Positions 26,260 to 34,594 of a stretch of DNA of 56,065 nucleotides are shown piece by piece. The DNA lies in NCBI GenBank assembly GCA_021737185.1, contig JAIPEL010000015.1, forward strand, positions 1 through 56,065, written 5' to 3'. Each line of letters begins with the position of its first letter. The first letter of the stretch is position 1. The stretch comes from Desulfobacterales bacterium. GTDB lineage: Bacteria > Desulfobacterota > Desulfobacteria > Desulfobacterales > CAFBRK01. The notes under the pieces are model-generated. The model searched no databases, was not told where the DNA came from, and saw nothing but the letters and a program-made list of their open reading frames with translations. The translations under genes and the position numbers were made by a program.

Positions 26260-26866
26260 CGTAGCCCCGGTCGCTGAGGCGAAGTGCAACGGACAGGTTC
26301 TGCTCGGCCAGCAGGACGGTCAATCCGCTTTTTTTCAGGGCGTGAATCTGTTCTTCAAGCATCTGCACGATCAGGGGGGCCAGTCCCTCGGTGGGTTCGT
26401 CCAGCAGCAAAAGTTCGGGGTTGGTCATCAGGGCCCGGCCAATGGTGAGCATCTGCTGCTCGCCGCCGCTCAAAAACCCCGCCCGGCGGTGGTCGATTTT
26501 CTCCAGGGCCGGAAAAAAAGCGTACACCCGCTCCTTGTCCCATCCCCCTTCGGTGAAGTTCCTGGCCGAGATCTCCAGGTTTTCGCCCACCGTCAGGTCG
26601 GCAAAGACCCGGCGATCGTCCGGCACGTACCCCATGCCGCGCCGGACCAGGAGGTAAGGCTTTTCACCGGTGCAGGTCACCCCCTGGAAGCGAACATAGC
26701 CCCTTTTGGGGGGCGTCAACCCCATGATGCTTCGCATGGTGGTGCTCTTTCCAGCGCCGTTTCGCCCGAGCAGACAGACGCATTCCCCCCGGGAGACTTC
26801 CAAGGAGACGCCGAACAGGATGTGGCTCAGGCCGTAGTAGGTATGGATTTCCGATACTTCTAACAT
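26171..26866 (-). CDS. livF: Branched-chain amino acid-type ABC transporter ATPase (LivF-like)
   Basis: A 231-residue ABC ATPase. Walker A GRNGAGKST is in LLGRNGAGKSTTMRSIMG near residue 39, the signature LSGGEQQML near 136, and Walker B ELLLLDEPTEGLAP near 158. The LIVFF-type YYGLSHILFG start and the GMGYVPDDR switch are typical of LivF. It overlaps the end of livG by seven bases, with GAGGAGG upstream. It is the last gene of livK-livH-livM-livG-livF, and its 3' end runs into the convergent HD-GYP gene. Substrate is inferred to be a branched-chain or related amino acid or an amide; the periplasmic protein decides this. Confidence 0.93.
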   Translation of the reverse strand: MLEVSEIHTYYGLSHILFGVSLEVSRGECVCLLGRNGAGKSTTMRSIMGLTPPKRGYVRFQGVTCTGEKPYLLVRRGMGYVPDDRRVFADLTVGENLEISARNFTEGGWDKERVYAFFPALEKIDHRRAGFLSGGEQQMLTIGRALMTNPELLLLDEPTEGLAPLIVQMLEEQIHALKKSGLTVLLAEQNLSVALRLSDRGYVIDNGVIRYHGSAEELQKNEAVRRKYLCV

Positions 26867-27606
26867 GGCGCGGCCCCTCCTCCCAGGTACGCTTCCTGAA
26901 CGAGGAGATTGCTCCGAACCGCTTCGGGGGTGTCCTCGACAAGCGTCTGCCCCTGCTGCATGACCATGATCCGGTCGGCGATGGAAAAGACCATCGCCAT
27001 GTCGTGTTCGCAGAAAAGAATGGTCAGTTCGAATTCGGCCACCAGACGCTTCATGAGGGCCAGGGTCTGCGCGGTTTCCTCCGGGGACATGCCGGCGGTG
27101 GGTTCGTCGAGGATGAGCATCTCGGGACGGCTTCCCAAGGCGATGGCGATTTCCAGCACCTTCTGCTCACCGTGGGAGAGCATCCCGCAGACCCGGTCGG
27201 CCTTGCCGCCGAGGCCCACGCTCTCCAGGATCTGATTCGTCTCATCCACGGCGATGGTGCGCGACGGGCGCAGCAGATTGAAGGTCTTGCCCCGCCGGGC
27301 CAGGACGGCCACCTGCACGTTTTCAAACACGCTTAGGCGGGAAAAGAGGTTGACCACCTGGTAGGATCGGGCGATCCCCATCCGGCAGATCTTGTGCGGC
27401 GCCTTGGCCGCGATCTCTTTTTCCTGGAATCGGATGCTGCCCGAATCCGGGGCGAGCTGGCCGGTAATCAGGTGAAACAGGGTTGTCTTGCCGGCGCCGT
27501 TGGGCCCGATGACCGCCACCACCTCGCCCTGATCGACCGTCAGGCGGGCATTGTTGACGGCCATAAAACCGTCGAAAGACTTTGTCAGGGCCTCGATGCG
27601 CAGCAT
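26860..27606 (-). CDS. livG: Branched-chain amino acid-type ABC transporter ATPase (LivG-like)
   Basis: A 248-residue ABC ATPase. Walker A GPNGAGKTT, signature LSHGEQKVLEIAIAL, Walker B MLILDEPTAGMSPEE and the H-loop ILFCEHDMA are all intact. GIARSYQVVNLFSRLSVFEN is the typical LivG Q-loop region. It starts at ATG 27606, five bases after the livM stop codon. Pairs with LivF to power LivHM import. Confidence 0.93.
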   Translation of the reverse strand: MLRIEALTKSFDGFMAVNNARLTVDQGEVVAVIGPNGAGKTTLFHLITGQLAPDSGSIRFQEKEIAAKAPHKICRMGIARSYQVVNLFSRLSVFENVQVAVLARRGKTFNLLRPSRTIAVDETNQILESVGLGGKADRVCGMLSHGEQKVLEIAIALGSRPEMLILDEPTAGMSPEETAQTLALMKRLVAEFELTILFCEHDMAMVFSIADRIMVMQQGQTLVEDTPEAVRSNLLVQEAYLGGGAAPC

Positions 27607-27611
27607 GCTGA

Positions 27612-28565
27612 TCACTCCTTGGCCGGATCGGCCTGCGCCGGACCGGCTTTTCTGAGGGCAAAGCCGAGCACGCCTTCGGGAAGAAAGAAAATAAGGAGCA
27701 TCAGGACGACGCCCAAAACCAGGGTCCAATACTCGGTGTAGATGCCGACAAACGTCCTCAGCACGACGATGATGGCCGCTCCGAGCATCGGCCCTAAGAA
27801 GACGAACCACCCTCCGAGCAGACACATGATGATCAACTCCAGGCTCAGCGTCCAGAACATCAGCTCCGGAAACACCGATCCTTCCACGGTGACAAACAAG
27901 GTGCCGGCAACGCCTGCGAAAAATGCGGCGATGGCCTGACCCGCCAGCTGATGGCGGTGGACATCCACCCCGACGGCCCGGCAGCGCTCCGGGTTGTCGC
28001 GGATGCCCTGGAAGATTCGGCCGAAAGGGGAGTTGACAATCAGGTACATGACCAGCAGCGAGACCGAACAGACCGCCAGGGAAAAATAGTAGGCGCCTGT
28101 GGAGGAATAGACCACGTCCGGAAGCGGAATGCCGTGGATGCCGTCGTCGCCGCCGGTAAAGGAATACCACCGGTAGGCCAGCGCCCAGACCAGGGACCCG
28201 AGCGAGATTTGCAGCATTCCGAAATAGAGCTTGGTCAGCCGGACGGTGATCAGCCCCAGGAGCAGCCCGAGCGCCGCCGAGCAGCAGGGCGCCAGAAGAT
28301 AGGCGAACACCGGCGGCATCCCCGCCTTGGTCAGCAGGAGGGTAAGGGCGTAGGCCCCGAATCCGTAAAAGACGGCATGGTGAAACTGGTACATTCCTCC
28401 GAAGCCGAGCACCATGTTCAGGCTGGTGGCCAAAAGTCCGGTGACGAAGACCAGGGCCATCAGATAGATGTAGAACCGGGGAAGCACCTGCGGTGCCAGG
28501 ATCAGGGCGGCCAGCAGCAGCGCGGCGACCAGAAGCGTTTTTGCCGAAAACAGTGCGCGGATCAC
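27612..28565 (-). CDS. livM: Branched-chain amino acid-type ABC transporter permease (LivM-like)
   Basis: A 317-residue permease with about eight to nine hydrophobic segments. The GYFGxLQ-like LYFGMLQISLGSLVWALAY and GGDDGIHGIPLPD regions, and the cytoplasmic coupling loop SPFGRIFQGIRDNPERCRAVG with its EAA-like Gly, mark LivM. The start is GTG at 28565, ten bases after livH. The last ~30 residues are a short charged tail (KAGPAQADPAKE). Confidence 0.93.
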   Translation of the reverse strand: MIRALFSAKTLLVAALLLAALILAPQVLPRFYIYLMALVFVTGLLATSLNMVLGFGGMYQFHHAVFYGFGAYALTLLLTKAGMPPVFAYLLAPCCSAALGLLLGLITVRLTKLYFGMLQISLGSLVWALAYRWYSFTGGDDGIHGIPLPDVVYSSTGAYYFSLAVCSVSLLVMYLIVNSPFGRIFQGIRDNPERCRAVGVDVHRHQLAGQAIAAFFAGVAGTLFVTVEGSVFPELMFWTLSLELIIMCLLGGWFVFLGPMLGAAIIVVLRTFVGIYTEYWTLVLGVVLMLLIFFLPEGVLGFALRKAGPAQADPAKE

Positions 28566-28575
28566 AGCAGCCCTC

Positions 28576-29472
28576 TTACCATGTCGATTTGAGCAGTCCC
28601 TTGGGGCGGAACAGCAAAACGATCACCACGGCCACGTAAGGAAAGACGATGGCAAACTGCGGCCAGATCAGGATGCCCAGAGAATCGGTCAGCCCGAAGA
28701 TCAGCGCCCCGAGCAGCGCCCCCCAGATGTTGCCCAGCCCCCCGATGATCACGATCAAGAAGGCCTCGATGATGATCGTGTGGTCCATACCCTGGGTGAT
28801 GTTCTGAGTGGGGGCCACCAGGGCGCCGCCGAGACCGGCCAGGTAGCAGCCGATGACGAAGGTGGCGGCAAAGATCCAGCTGACATTGATGCCCACTGCC
28901 CCGACCATCTCCCGGTCGACGGCCGCGGCCCGGGCGATTTTGCCGATCTTGGTCCGGTTGGTCAGAAACCAGAGCCCGAATGCGACCAGCGGGCCGATGA
29001 GGAGCAAAAAAAGATTGTAGCGTGGAAAGGGGAGGCCGAACACGTCAAACGAGCCCTGGAGAAATCCGGGTGCCGTAAAGCTGCGGTAGTCCGATCCCCA
29101 GATGAGCTTGACCAGGTCGTTGAACACCAGGGTCATGGAAAAGGTAAAGAGCAGAAGCATCAGATGCTCCCGCTCATAAAGATGGCAAAAAAGGCCGCGC
29201 TCGGCCGCAAAGCTGAGCAGCGCCACTCCCAGCGGCGCGAGCACCAGAGCGATCCAGAACCCGAACGCCCCCGGTCCCACAGCCGCAGCGATGGTATAGG
29301 TCAAAAAGGCGCCGATCATGTAAAGCGACCCGTGGGCCACGTTGGGAATCCGGAGCACACCGAGCACGAGGCTCAGCCCCGAAGAGACGATGAACAGAAT
29401 CGTGGTCCGGCTCAGACCCACCAGGACCTGCTGGAACAGGGCCGCGGCGGTGATGTTGGAAGCGAAGTCCAC
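28576..29472 (-). CDS. livH: Branched-chain amino acid-type ABC transporter permease (LivH-like)
   Basis: A 298-residue permease with about eight transmembrane helices. GLSLVLGVLRIPNVAHGSLYM (short extract: GLSLVLGVLRIPN) matches the LivH N-terminal helix, and the coupling motif is TKIGKIARAAAVDREMVGAVG. The start is GTG at 29472 after GGGAAGATA. A 156-bp gap to livK holds a palindromic repeat (29515-29621), unusual inside a liv operon. Confidence 0.92.
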   Translation of the reverse strand: MDFASNITAAALFQQVLVGLSRTTILFIVSSGLSLVLGVLRIPNVAHGSLYMIGAFLTYTIAAAVGPGAFGFWIALVLAPLGVALLSFAAERGLFCHLYEREHLMLLLFTFSMTLVFNDLVKLIWGSDYRSFTAPGFLQGSFDVFGLPFPRYNLFLLLIGPLVAFGLWFLTNRTKIGKIARAAAVDREMVGAVGINVSWIFAATFVIGCYLAGLGGALVAPTQNITQGMDHTIIIEAFLIVIIGGLGNIWGALLGALIFGLTDSLGILIWPQFAIVFPYVAVVIVLLFRPKGLLKSTW

Positions 29473-29514
29473 TATCTTCCCATTTTTATCTGTTTGTGGC
29501 GCCTATTAAGGATG

Positions 29515-29621
29515 GGTTGATTGGTTGAATCGTTGACTGGTCAAATGGGAAAACCCCTTCGGCATTTCTCGCATGCTGGTTTTAGACCCATTCGACCAAT
29601 CAGCGAATTGACCAATCAACC
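29515..29621. repeat. TTGATTGG-type inverted-repeat element, copy 2
   Basis: Arms 29515-29549 and 29587-29621 (35 bp each) are reverse complements apart from about seven mismatches, made of TTGATTGG/TTGACTGG units. It lies between livK and livH. The same family occurs at 6262-6404. The expected 35-bp stem would strongly affect read-through from livK into livH. Confidence 0.75.
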
Positions 29622-29628
29622 TCATTTG

Positions 29629-30846
29629 TTACTTCATCCTCGCCTTTCTGATCTCCTCGATGGAGGGGGCCACTTCTTCGGGTTCGAGGGTGACGATATC
29701 GGTGGCGATGAGAAAGTCATAGCCCTCGGCCTTTTTCGTCTTGCCCATGAACATGGGCAGCATGGCCTGATGGTCATAGGCGCGCATGGTTACCGGCCCG
29801 ACCGGGCTGTCCACCGTCATTCCCTCCATGGCGTCGATAAACTTTTCGGTGTGCACCTTTCCCGCCTTCTGGTATGCGCCGGTGATGTATTTGGCCGCCA
29901 GCAGGCCATAGACGGCGCCCACCGCGGGGTAGCGTCCGTAAGCGTCCTGGAACTCTTTGACGAACTGCCGATTCGCCTTGGAGTTCGGATAGTAGAAGAA
30001 GTAGTTCGAGGTGCCCAGTACCCCCTCCGGCGCGTCGAGCCCCAAGGGCTTCAGGGTCGACAGCTCGGTGGCGGTGTGCATATAGAACGGGACCCTTTCG
30101 TTGAACCCGGTGGCTTTGGCCGCCTTTAAAAACGGCACGCAGTCCCTTCCCCCTGTGGCCACGATGACCGCATCCGGGTTCGCCGACAGCATGGCCGTGA
30201 TGTAGGGGGTAAAATCGGGCTCTCCCACCTTCCACCAGGACTGGCCGAGAAGCTCCACGTCGGGACGGAGCGTTCGCAGATTTTCCCACACCCCGTCGGC
30301 GATGGCGTGCCCGTACTCATAGTCGTCGCCGGCGATCCAATACTTGACGAAAGGCATTTTGGCCAGGCCCACGGCGCCGGCTTTTCCGGCAAGGGCCGTG
30401 TTTTCAGTGATGGAAAAAACATACCGATGGCCCGCCTCGCCGGTGATCTTCGCGCTCTTGGCAAACGTCGCCAGGAAGGGGATCCGCTCCTTTCTGGCCA
30501 GATCGGAGATGGCCAGGGCCAGGGCGCTGTTGATGGTCCCCATCAAAATGTCCACCTCCTCGCGCATGACCAGCTCCTTGGCCGCGCTCAACCCGAGGTC
30601 CACTTTGAATTTGCTGTCTCGGGTGACGAATTCGATCTTCCTTCCGAGCACCCCGCCTGCGGCGTTGACCTTGTCGATTTCCAGCTTGAACGCGTCGCGG
30701 ACATCGTTGGTGTAGGTGCTGGGCGGGCCGCTGTAACAGTCGACGATGCCGACTTTGATCGTTTTGGCCGCCATGGCCGGCGCTGCGCACAGGGCCAGCG
30801 CCAGGACCCATGCCAGGAATGCGGAAATCAGCGAAAATCGATTCAT
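29629..30846 (-). CDS. livK: Periplasmic substrate-binding protein of LivK type
   Basis: A 405-residue solute-binding protein. The N terminus MNRFSLISAFLAWVLALALC continues to an AMA cleavage region, so it is exported. The mature start IKVGIVDCYSGPPSTYTNDV is typical of type I periplasmic-binding proteins for branched-chain amino acids and related compounds (urea, amides, aromatics). Later motifs GRDCVPFLKAAKATGF and GAVYGLLAAKYI fit the two-lobe fold. The start is ATG 30846 with GGAGG seven bases upstream; a longer frame to 30873 is unnecessary. It is the first gene of the liv operon. The ligand is not defined by sequence alone. Confidence 0.9.
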   Translation of the reverse strand: MNRFSLISAFLAWVLALALCAAPAMAAKTIKVGIVDCYSGPPSTYTNDVRDAFKLEIDKVNAAGGVLGRKIEFVTRDSKFKVDLGLSAAKELVMREEVDILMGTINSALALAISDLARKERIPFLATFAKSAKITGEAGHRYVFSITENTALAGKAGAVGLAKMPFVKYWIAGDDYEYGHAIADGVWENLRTLRPDVELLGQSWWKVGEPDFTPYITAMLSANPDAVIVATGGRDCVPFLKAAKATGFNERVPFYMHTATELSTLKPLGLDAPEGVLGTSNYFFYYPNSKANRQFVKEFQDAYGRYPAVGAVYGLLAAKYITGAYQKAGKVHTEKFIDAMEGMTVDSPVGPVTMRAYDHQAMLPMFMGKTKKAEGYDFLIATDIVTLEPEEVAPSIEEIRKARMK

Positions 30847-30994
30847 GGTCTGTCCTCCCTTTTTCGGATTCACCCCAGGTCGATCAACATCTTCGATTTT
30901 TTCGAACCGTTCCAGGAAAAATGGATCCTGGCGATGCCTTCATGCTGTTGGAGTCAACGGCCGCCAATCTTCTATCGCTCTAAAATAGGGCTAC

Positions 30995-31023
30995 ATTACA
31001 GCTATATTTCAATTTGGAGTCAA
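30995..31023 (-). promoter_or_regulatory. Candidate sigma70 promoter of the liv operon
   Basis: On the minus strand TTGACT (31023-31018) and TGTAAT (31000-30995) are separated by exactly 17 bp. The -35 box overlaps the stop codon of lutC (31022-31020), so transcription of livK would start about 145 bp upstream of its ATG. Consensus match only. Confidence 0.5.
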
Positions 31024-31778
31024 GAGTTTTGTTCCAGCACGACCAGGTGAAGTTCCCGGGGCCCATGGGCCCCGTGGACCAGCGTGGCCTCGATGTCCGC
31101 GGTCTTGCTCGGGCCGGTGATTAGGGTCAGGCAGGTGGACAGTCCTTCTGTTTTCTGCTCCGGATCCCATGAAAGAAGCGCGTATAACTCGGCCAGATCG
31201 GCAAGAAGCCGGTCGGCTTCCACGATGGCCACGTGGATGGACGGCAGCAGAGAAACGCTCCGGGCCTGTCCCGGCCGGCTGCGCAGCACCAATGTGGCGG
31301 TATCGGCCAGGCAGAAGTCTGCGGCGGTGACGCCGATAAAGCTTTTGGCGATCTGCTCGATCATGCGGCGGCGGGCTTCTTCGCCTGAAAGCCCCGGATC
31401 CGGTTCGGAAAAAAAGACCGGCGCATCGAGTGCAGCCGGCAGGTCCAGCCGTTCGATCAGGGGGTGGCGCCAGGCCGCGACTGTTTTCCGATCCGCCCAT
31501 TCCGGCGACTTGTCTGCGGCTATCCGGGTGATGAGGGCAGCCGCAGTCTGGATGTCCGATGCAACATGAAGATCGATATTCAACGGTGCTGCGGCCTCTT
31601 TCAGCCGGTGGATGAGCTTCCGGGTCTCTTCGCCGGTGCGCCTTGAAATTTTCTCAAGGAGCCTTTTGCTATAGGCAGACGGCGATTCGGCAAAGAGCCG
31701 CGGCGCCCGGCGCGGCGAATCGATCCCCAGGGCCCGTCGTACGTTGGCCAGAAAAATTTTTTCATCGGCTGCGGTCAT
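31020..31778 (-). CDS. lutC: LUD-domain protein, lactate utilisation subunit C
   Basis: A 252-residue LUD-domain protein. VTAADFCLADTATLVLRSR and GPSKTADIEATLVHGAHGP are the family signatures. In lactate-utilising complexes LutC works with LutA and LutB in cytoplasmic lactate oxidation to pyruvate. It overlaps the end of lutB by 17 bases and is the last gene of the lut set. The stop codon overlaps the -35 box of the liv promoter candidate. Confidence 0.92.
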   Translation of the reverse strand: MTAADEKIFLANVRRALGIDSPRRAPRLFAESPSAYSKRLLEKISRRTGEETRKLIHRLKEAAAPLNIDLHVASDIQTAAALITRIAADKSPEWADRKTVAAWRHPLIERLDLPAALDAPVFFSEPDPGLSGEEARRRMIEQIAKSFIGVTAADFCLADTATLVLRSRPGQARSVSLLPSIHVAIVEADRLLADLAELYALLSWDPEQKTEGLSTCLTLITGPSKTADIEATLVHGAHGPRELHLVVLEQNS

Positions 31779-33198
31779 TGGTTTTCCAGCGCTTGTGAAA
31801 CGATTTACCTGCCAGTGGGCGAAGATCCCGGTATTGGGTCCAGCCGGCCAAGGGCGGCGGCAGACGCCGGATCATCTGCCGGTTTCCGGGCAGGAGCCGC
31901 TGCGCCAGAGCCGCAGCCTCCATGGCAAGCGCGTAAAGGCGGGAGGATCCTGCCAGCTTCGACCACAAAACGAACGCCGCCTTTTCAAGGAGGCTGGTCC
32001 GCTTTACCCCCCAGCGCGGATCGCCGTCTGCCAGCTTGGCGCGCAGGGCCAGCAGCATCCGCGGTATGTCGATGTCCACCGGGCAGGCATGCCGGCAGGC
32101 GCCGCACAGGGTTTCGCCGGAGCAAAGATCTTTTGCCCGGTTGATTCCGACCAGAAGCGGGGTGACCACGGCTCCCACCGGACCCGAATAGGGATATCCG
32201 TAAGCGTGGCCGCCGATGCGTCCGTAAACCGGACAGACGTTCAAGCAGGCCGCACAGCGAATGCAGCAGAGCATTTCCCGGAACTCGGGGTCGGCCAGAA
32301 TCTTCGACCGGCCGTTGTCAAGCACCACCAGGTGAAACGCTTCCGGGCCGTCGGAATCTCCGGGCTGCCGGGGACCGCCGATGTAGCTTACATAGCCGGC
32401 CATGTTCTGGGCGGCCGCCCCCCGGGCCAGAAGCCGGAACAGCATGTCGTGGTCCTCGAGGCGGGCGACGATCCGCTCCATTCCCATGAAGACCATGTGG
32501 ACCTTCGGCAGGGTGGAGGCCATCCGGATGTTGCCTTCATTGGAGACGGTGGTGATATGGCCGGTTTCCGCACAAGCAAGGTTGCAGCCGCTGATCCCCA
32601 TGTCGGCGGCGAGAAATTTTTCCCTCAGAGCCCGGCGGGCGGCCCGGGTCAGGGTCGGGGGATCTTCGCTGTAGGCGATGCCGAGACGGTCGGCAAACAG
32701 CCGTCCGATCTCTTTTCTCGTCTTGTGGATGGCCGGCGCGATGATGTGGGAGGGGGATTCTCCGGCGAGCTGGACGATGTATTCGCCCAGGTCGGTCTCG
32801 ACAGCTTCGATTCCGGCGGCGGACAGGGATCGGTTCAGTCCGATCTCTTCGGTGACCATCGACTTTCCCTTGACCGCCAGGCGCACCCCATGTCTGCGGC
32901 AGACGGCAAGGCAGTATTCCACCGCCTCTTTGCCCTTCCGGGCAAAATACACATGTCCGCCCCGGCTGCGGATCTTTTCCGCCAGCCGCTCCAATAAAAC
33001 GTCGAGATGGTCGATCGACTCTTGGCGGGCCCGTTTGGCCCTTTTCCGAAGATCGGGGCCTTCCGGCAGCCGGCGGTAGCATTCGGCGGTGCCGCGGCCG
33101 AAGCGGTTTTGCAGGTTGGCCAAGGCGCCGCGCAGCACGGGGTCTGCCGCGCCCTTGGCCGCTTGCTGCCGGTATTTTTCGGTGGTGATTCTGGTCAT
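31762..33198 (-). CDS. lutB: Iron-sulfur lactate utilisation subunit B
   Basis: A 478-residue protein with an N-terminal LUD-like region (RGGHVYFARKGKEAVEYC, VTEEIGLNRSL) and a C-terminal ferredoxin segment. Two 4Fe-4S motifs are clear: CIRCAACLNVCPVYGRIGG and CGACRHACPVDIDIP. It couples lactate oxidation to the electron chain with LutA and LutC. No convincing ribosome binding site precedes ATG 33198, and just upstream lies TTAAAAAC-GTT-GTTTTTTAA, a perfect small hairpin. A repeat element also separates it from lutA. Translation of lutB may therefore be controlled by the structure near its start. Confidence 0.92.
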   Translation of the reverse strand: MTRITTEKYRQQAAKGAADPVLRGALANLQNRFGRGTAECYRRLPEGPDLRKRAKRARQESIDHLDVLLERLAEKIRSRGGHVYFARKGKEAVEYCLAVCRRHGVRLAVKGKSMVTEEIGLNRSLSAAGIEAVETDLGEYIVQLAGESPSHIIAPAIHKTRKEIGRLFADRLGIAYSEDPPTLTRAARRALREKFLAADMGISGCNLACAETGHITTVSNEGNIRMASTLPKVHMVFMGMERIVARLEDHDMLFRLLARGAAAQNMAGYVSYIGGPRQPGDSDGPEAFHLVVLDNGRSKILADPEFREMLCCIRCAACLNVCPVYGRIGGHAYGYPYSGPVGAVVTPLLVGINRAKDLCSGETLCGACRHACPVDIDIPRMLLALRAKLADGDPRWGVKRTSLLEKAAFVLWSKLAGSSRLYALAMEAAALAQRLLPGNRQMIRRLPPPLAGWTQYRDLRPLAGKSFHKRWKTNDRSR

Positions 33199-33281
33199 AG
33201 TGGTTAAAAACGTTGTTTTTTAAGCTACTTTCGAATTTTTTAATGAGACCTTCATTTGTTTTTTTATAAATATTTTTTATT

Positions 33282-33439
33282 GTTCCTTTTCTTTGCTCGC
33301 CCAAAGAAAAGGAACCGAAAAGAAACGGCGCCCTGCGCCCCGCTTTTTTCCTGCGCTTCTCAAAACGGGCGGGCCCTTCAAGAACTCGGCCCCAAAGAAC
33401 CGGGGCCTCAGACAGCTTGAAGGGCTGATCCGCCCGTTT
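33282..33439. repeat. Structured intergenic repeat (two hairpins) inside lut operon
   Basis: The first hairpin has arms GTTCCTTTTCTTT (33282-33294) and AAAGAAAAGGAAC (33303-33315) with an 8-nt loop, a perfect 13-bp match. The second is a three-part stem: AAACGGGCGG (33363-33372)/CCGCCCGTTT (33430-33439), CCCTTCAAG (33374-33382)/CTTGAAGGG (33416-33424), and GGCCCC (33388-33393)/GGGGCC (33402-33407). Similar sequences are known as dispersed repeats in many proteobacterial genomes. It fills most of the lutA-lutB gap and could form a long RNA structure. Confidence 0.75.
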
Positions 33440-33518
33440 CTGCGATGCTCGGCGCGGGACGATGGGAAAAGCTGAAAAATCCTAAAATCATCTTGTCGTT
33501 TCCTATAGAAATGGGACC

Positions 33519-34295
33519 TCACCCTGGTTTTTTCTCCATGGAGGCCTTTTGGCCGGCCAGCACCTGGGCGATATGCATCACCCGCATCGGAAGGTGTTTC
33601 CGGTGCAGCATCCCCTCGATGTTCATCAGGCAGCCCATGTCGCACCCGACGACCGTATCGGCGCCGGAGGCGAGGATGTTTTTGACCTTGTCTTCGAGCA
33701 GGGCCGCCGAGATGTCCGGATATTTCACCGAAAAGCTCCCGCCGAATCCGCAGCAGTGGTCCGAATCGGGCATCTCGACAAATTCTGCCCCGGCTACGTT
33801 GGCCAGCAGACGCCTGGGCTGATCCGCGATGCCCAGGGTGTTGAGCAGGTGGCACGAGTCATGGTAGGTGACACAGCCGGAAAACCCGGCCCCCACATCT
33901 TCGACGCCGAGCACATCGACCAGGTACTCGGTGAACTCGAAGGTGCGGGCGGCCGCCTGCGCCGCTCGTGGGCCCCATGTCCGGTCTTTGTCGAACAACG
34001 GGGCATAGTGATGCCGGACCATGGCCACACAGGAGCCGGACGGGCAGATAATCGGGCCGTAGGGGTCGAACACCTCGATGAAGTGTCTGGCCGCGGCGCG
34101 GGCTTCTTTCCGGTAGCCGGAATTGAAGGCCGGCTGCCCGCAGCAGGTCTGCTTCTGGGGATAGACCGGGTCGATGCCGAGCCGGCGAAGCACGGCGAAA
34201 ACGGCCTGCCCTACCTCTGGGGCAAACGCGTCCACCAGGCACGGGATAAATAGTGCAGGTCTGCCACTGATGCGGCCAGACGATGTCATCGGCAT
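33519..34295 (-). CDS. lutA: Cysteine-rich LutA-like lactate utilisation subunit
   Basis: A 258-residue CCG-domain protein. The two cysteine-rich modules TCCGQPAFNSGY and HCCGFGGSFSVK, along with PCLVDAFAPEVG and HDSCHLLNTLG, coordinate a metal or iron-sulfur site in the LutA/GlcF family. It is the first of the lut genes, but a 320-bp gap separates it from lutB. The start ATG at 34295 has AAGGAG about 10 bases upstream. It oxidises lactate with LutB and LutC. Confidence 0.92.
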   Translation of the reverse strand: MPMTSSGRISGRPALFIPCLVDAFAPEVGQAVFAVLRRLGIDPVYPQKQTCCGQPAFNSGYRKEARAAARHFIEVFDPYGPIICPSGSCVAMVRHHYAPLFDKDRTWGPRAAQAAARTFEFTEYLVDVLGVEDVGAGFSGCVTYHDSCHLLNTLGIADQPRRLLANVAGAEFVEMPDSDHCCGFGGSFSVKYPDISAALLEDKVKNILASGADTVVGCDMGCLMNIEGMLHRKHLPMRVMHIAQVLAGQKASMEKKPG

Positions 34296-34514
34296 GTTCT
34301 GAAACTCCTTGATATCCGGTTTCGTCTTTTACAAGGAGGGGTCCTCTCTTTGCAACCCCTCGAATCGGCATTCTGCCTCTCATCATCGGAATATATCGAT
34401 AGGCCTTTATTTCCTTCAGCAGTGAGGATCAAGAACAAACAGCCGAAATGCGCGGTCCGATGGTCAACCCGGCAGGCCCAAGATCTGGCAATTGGCGCTG
34501 GCATGCCAAAGCCA

Positions 34515-34543
34515 TTGACTTTAGCCGCCGTTTCTTTTATTTT
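34515..34543 (+). promoter_or_regulatory. Candidate promoter of the fic gene
   Basis: TTGACT (34515-34520) and TATTTT (34538-34543) are 17 bp apart, with an AT-rich stretch around the -10. The start codon is 52 bp downstream. Confidence 0.45.
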
Positions 34544-34558
34544 ATTTTACGTGTTAAA

Positions 34559-34585
34559 CTAAAATATGGCCAGTCGCTATTTTAG
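34559..34585 (+). promoter_or_regulatory. 8-bp perfect inverted repeat in fic leader
   Basis: CTAAAATA (34559-34566) and TATTTTAG (34578-34585) with an 11-nt spacer lie between the promoter candidate and the fic start, ending nine bases before the ATG. It could be an operator or a hairpin affecting translation. The C-terminal winged helix of the Fic protein could bind such a site. Confidence 0.5.
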
Positions 34586-34594
34586 GATAGGGTA

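Noticed and set aside
33282..33439. Retron-like or other functional structured RNA
   Set aside because: No reverse transcriptase or partner gene is near; a dispersed repeat is the simpler reading.
33293..33475. Short plus-strand frame in the lutA-lutB gap
   Set aside because: Encoded by the structured repeat; such frames follow the repeat in other genomes and are not supported as genes.
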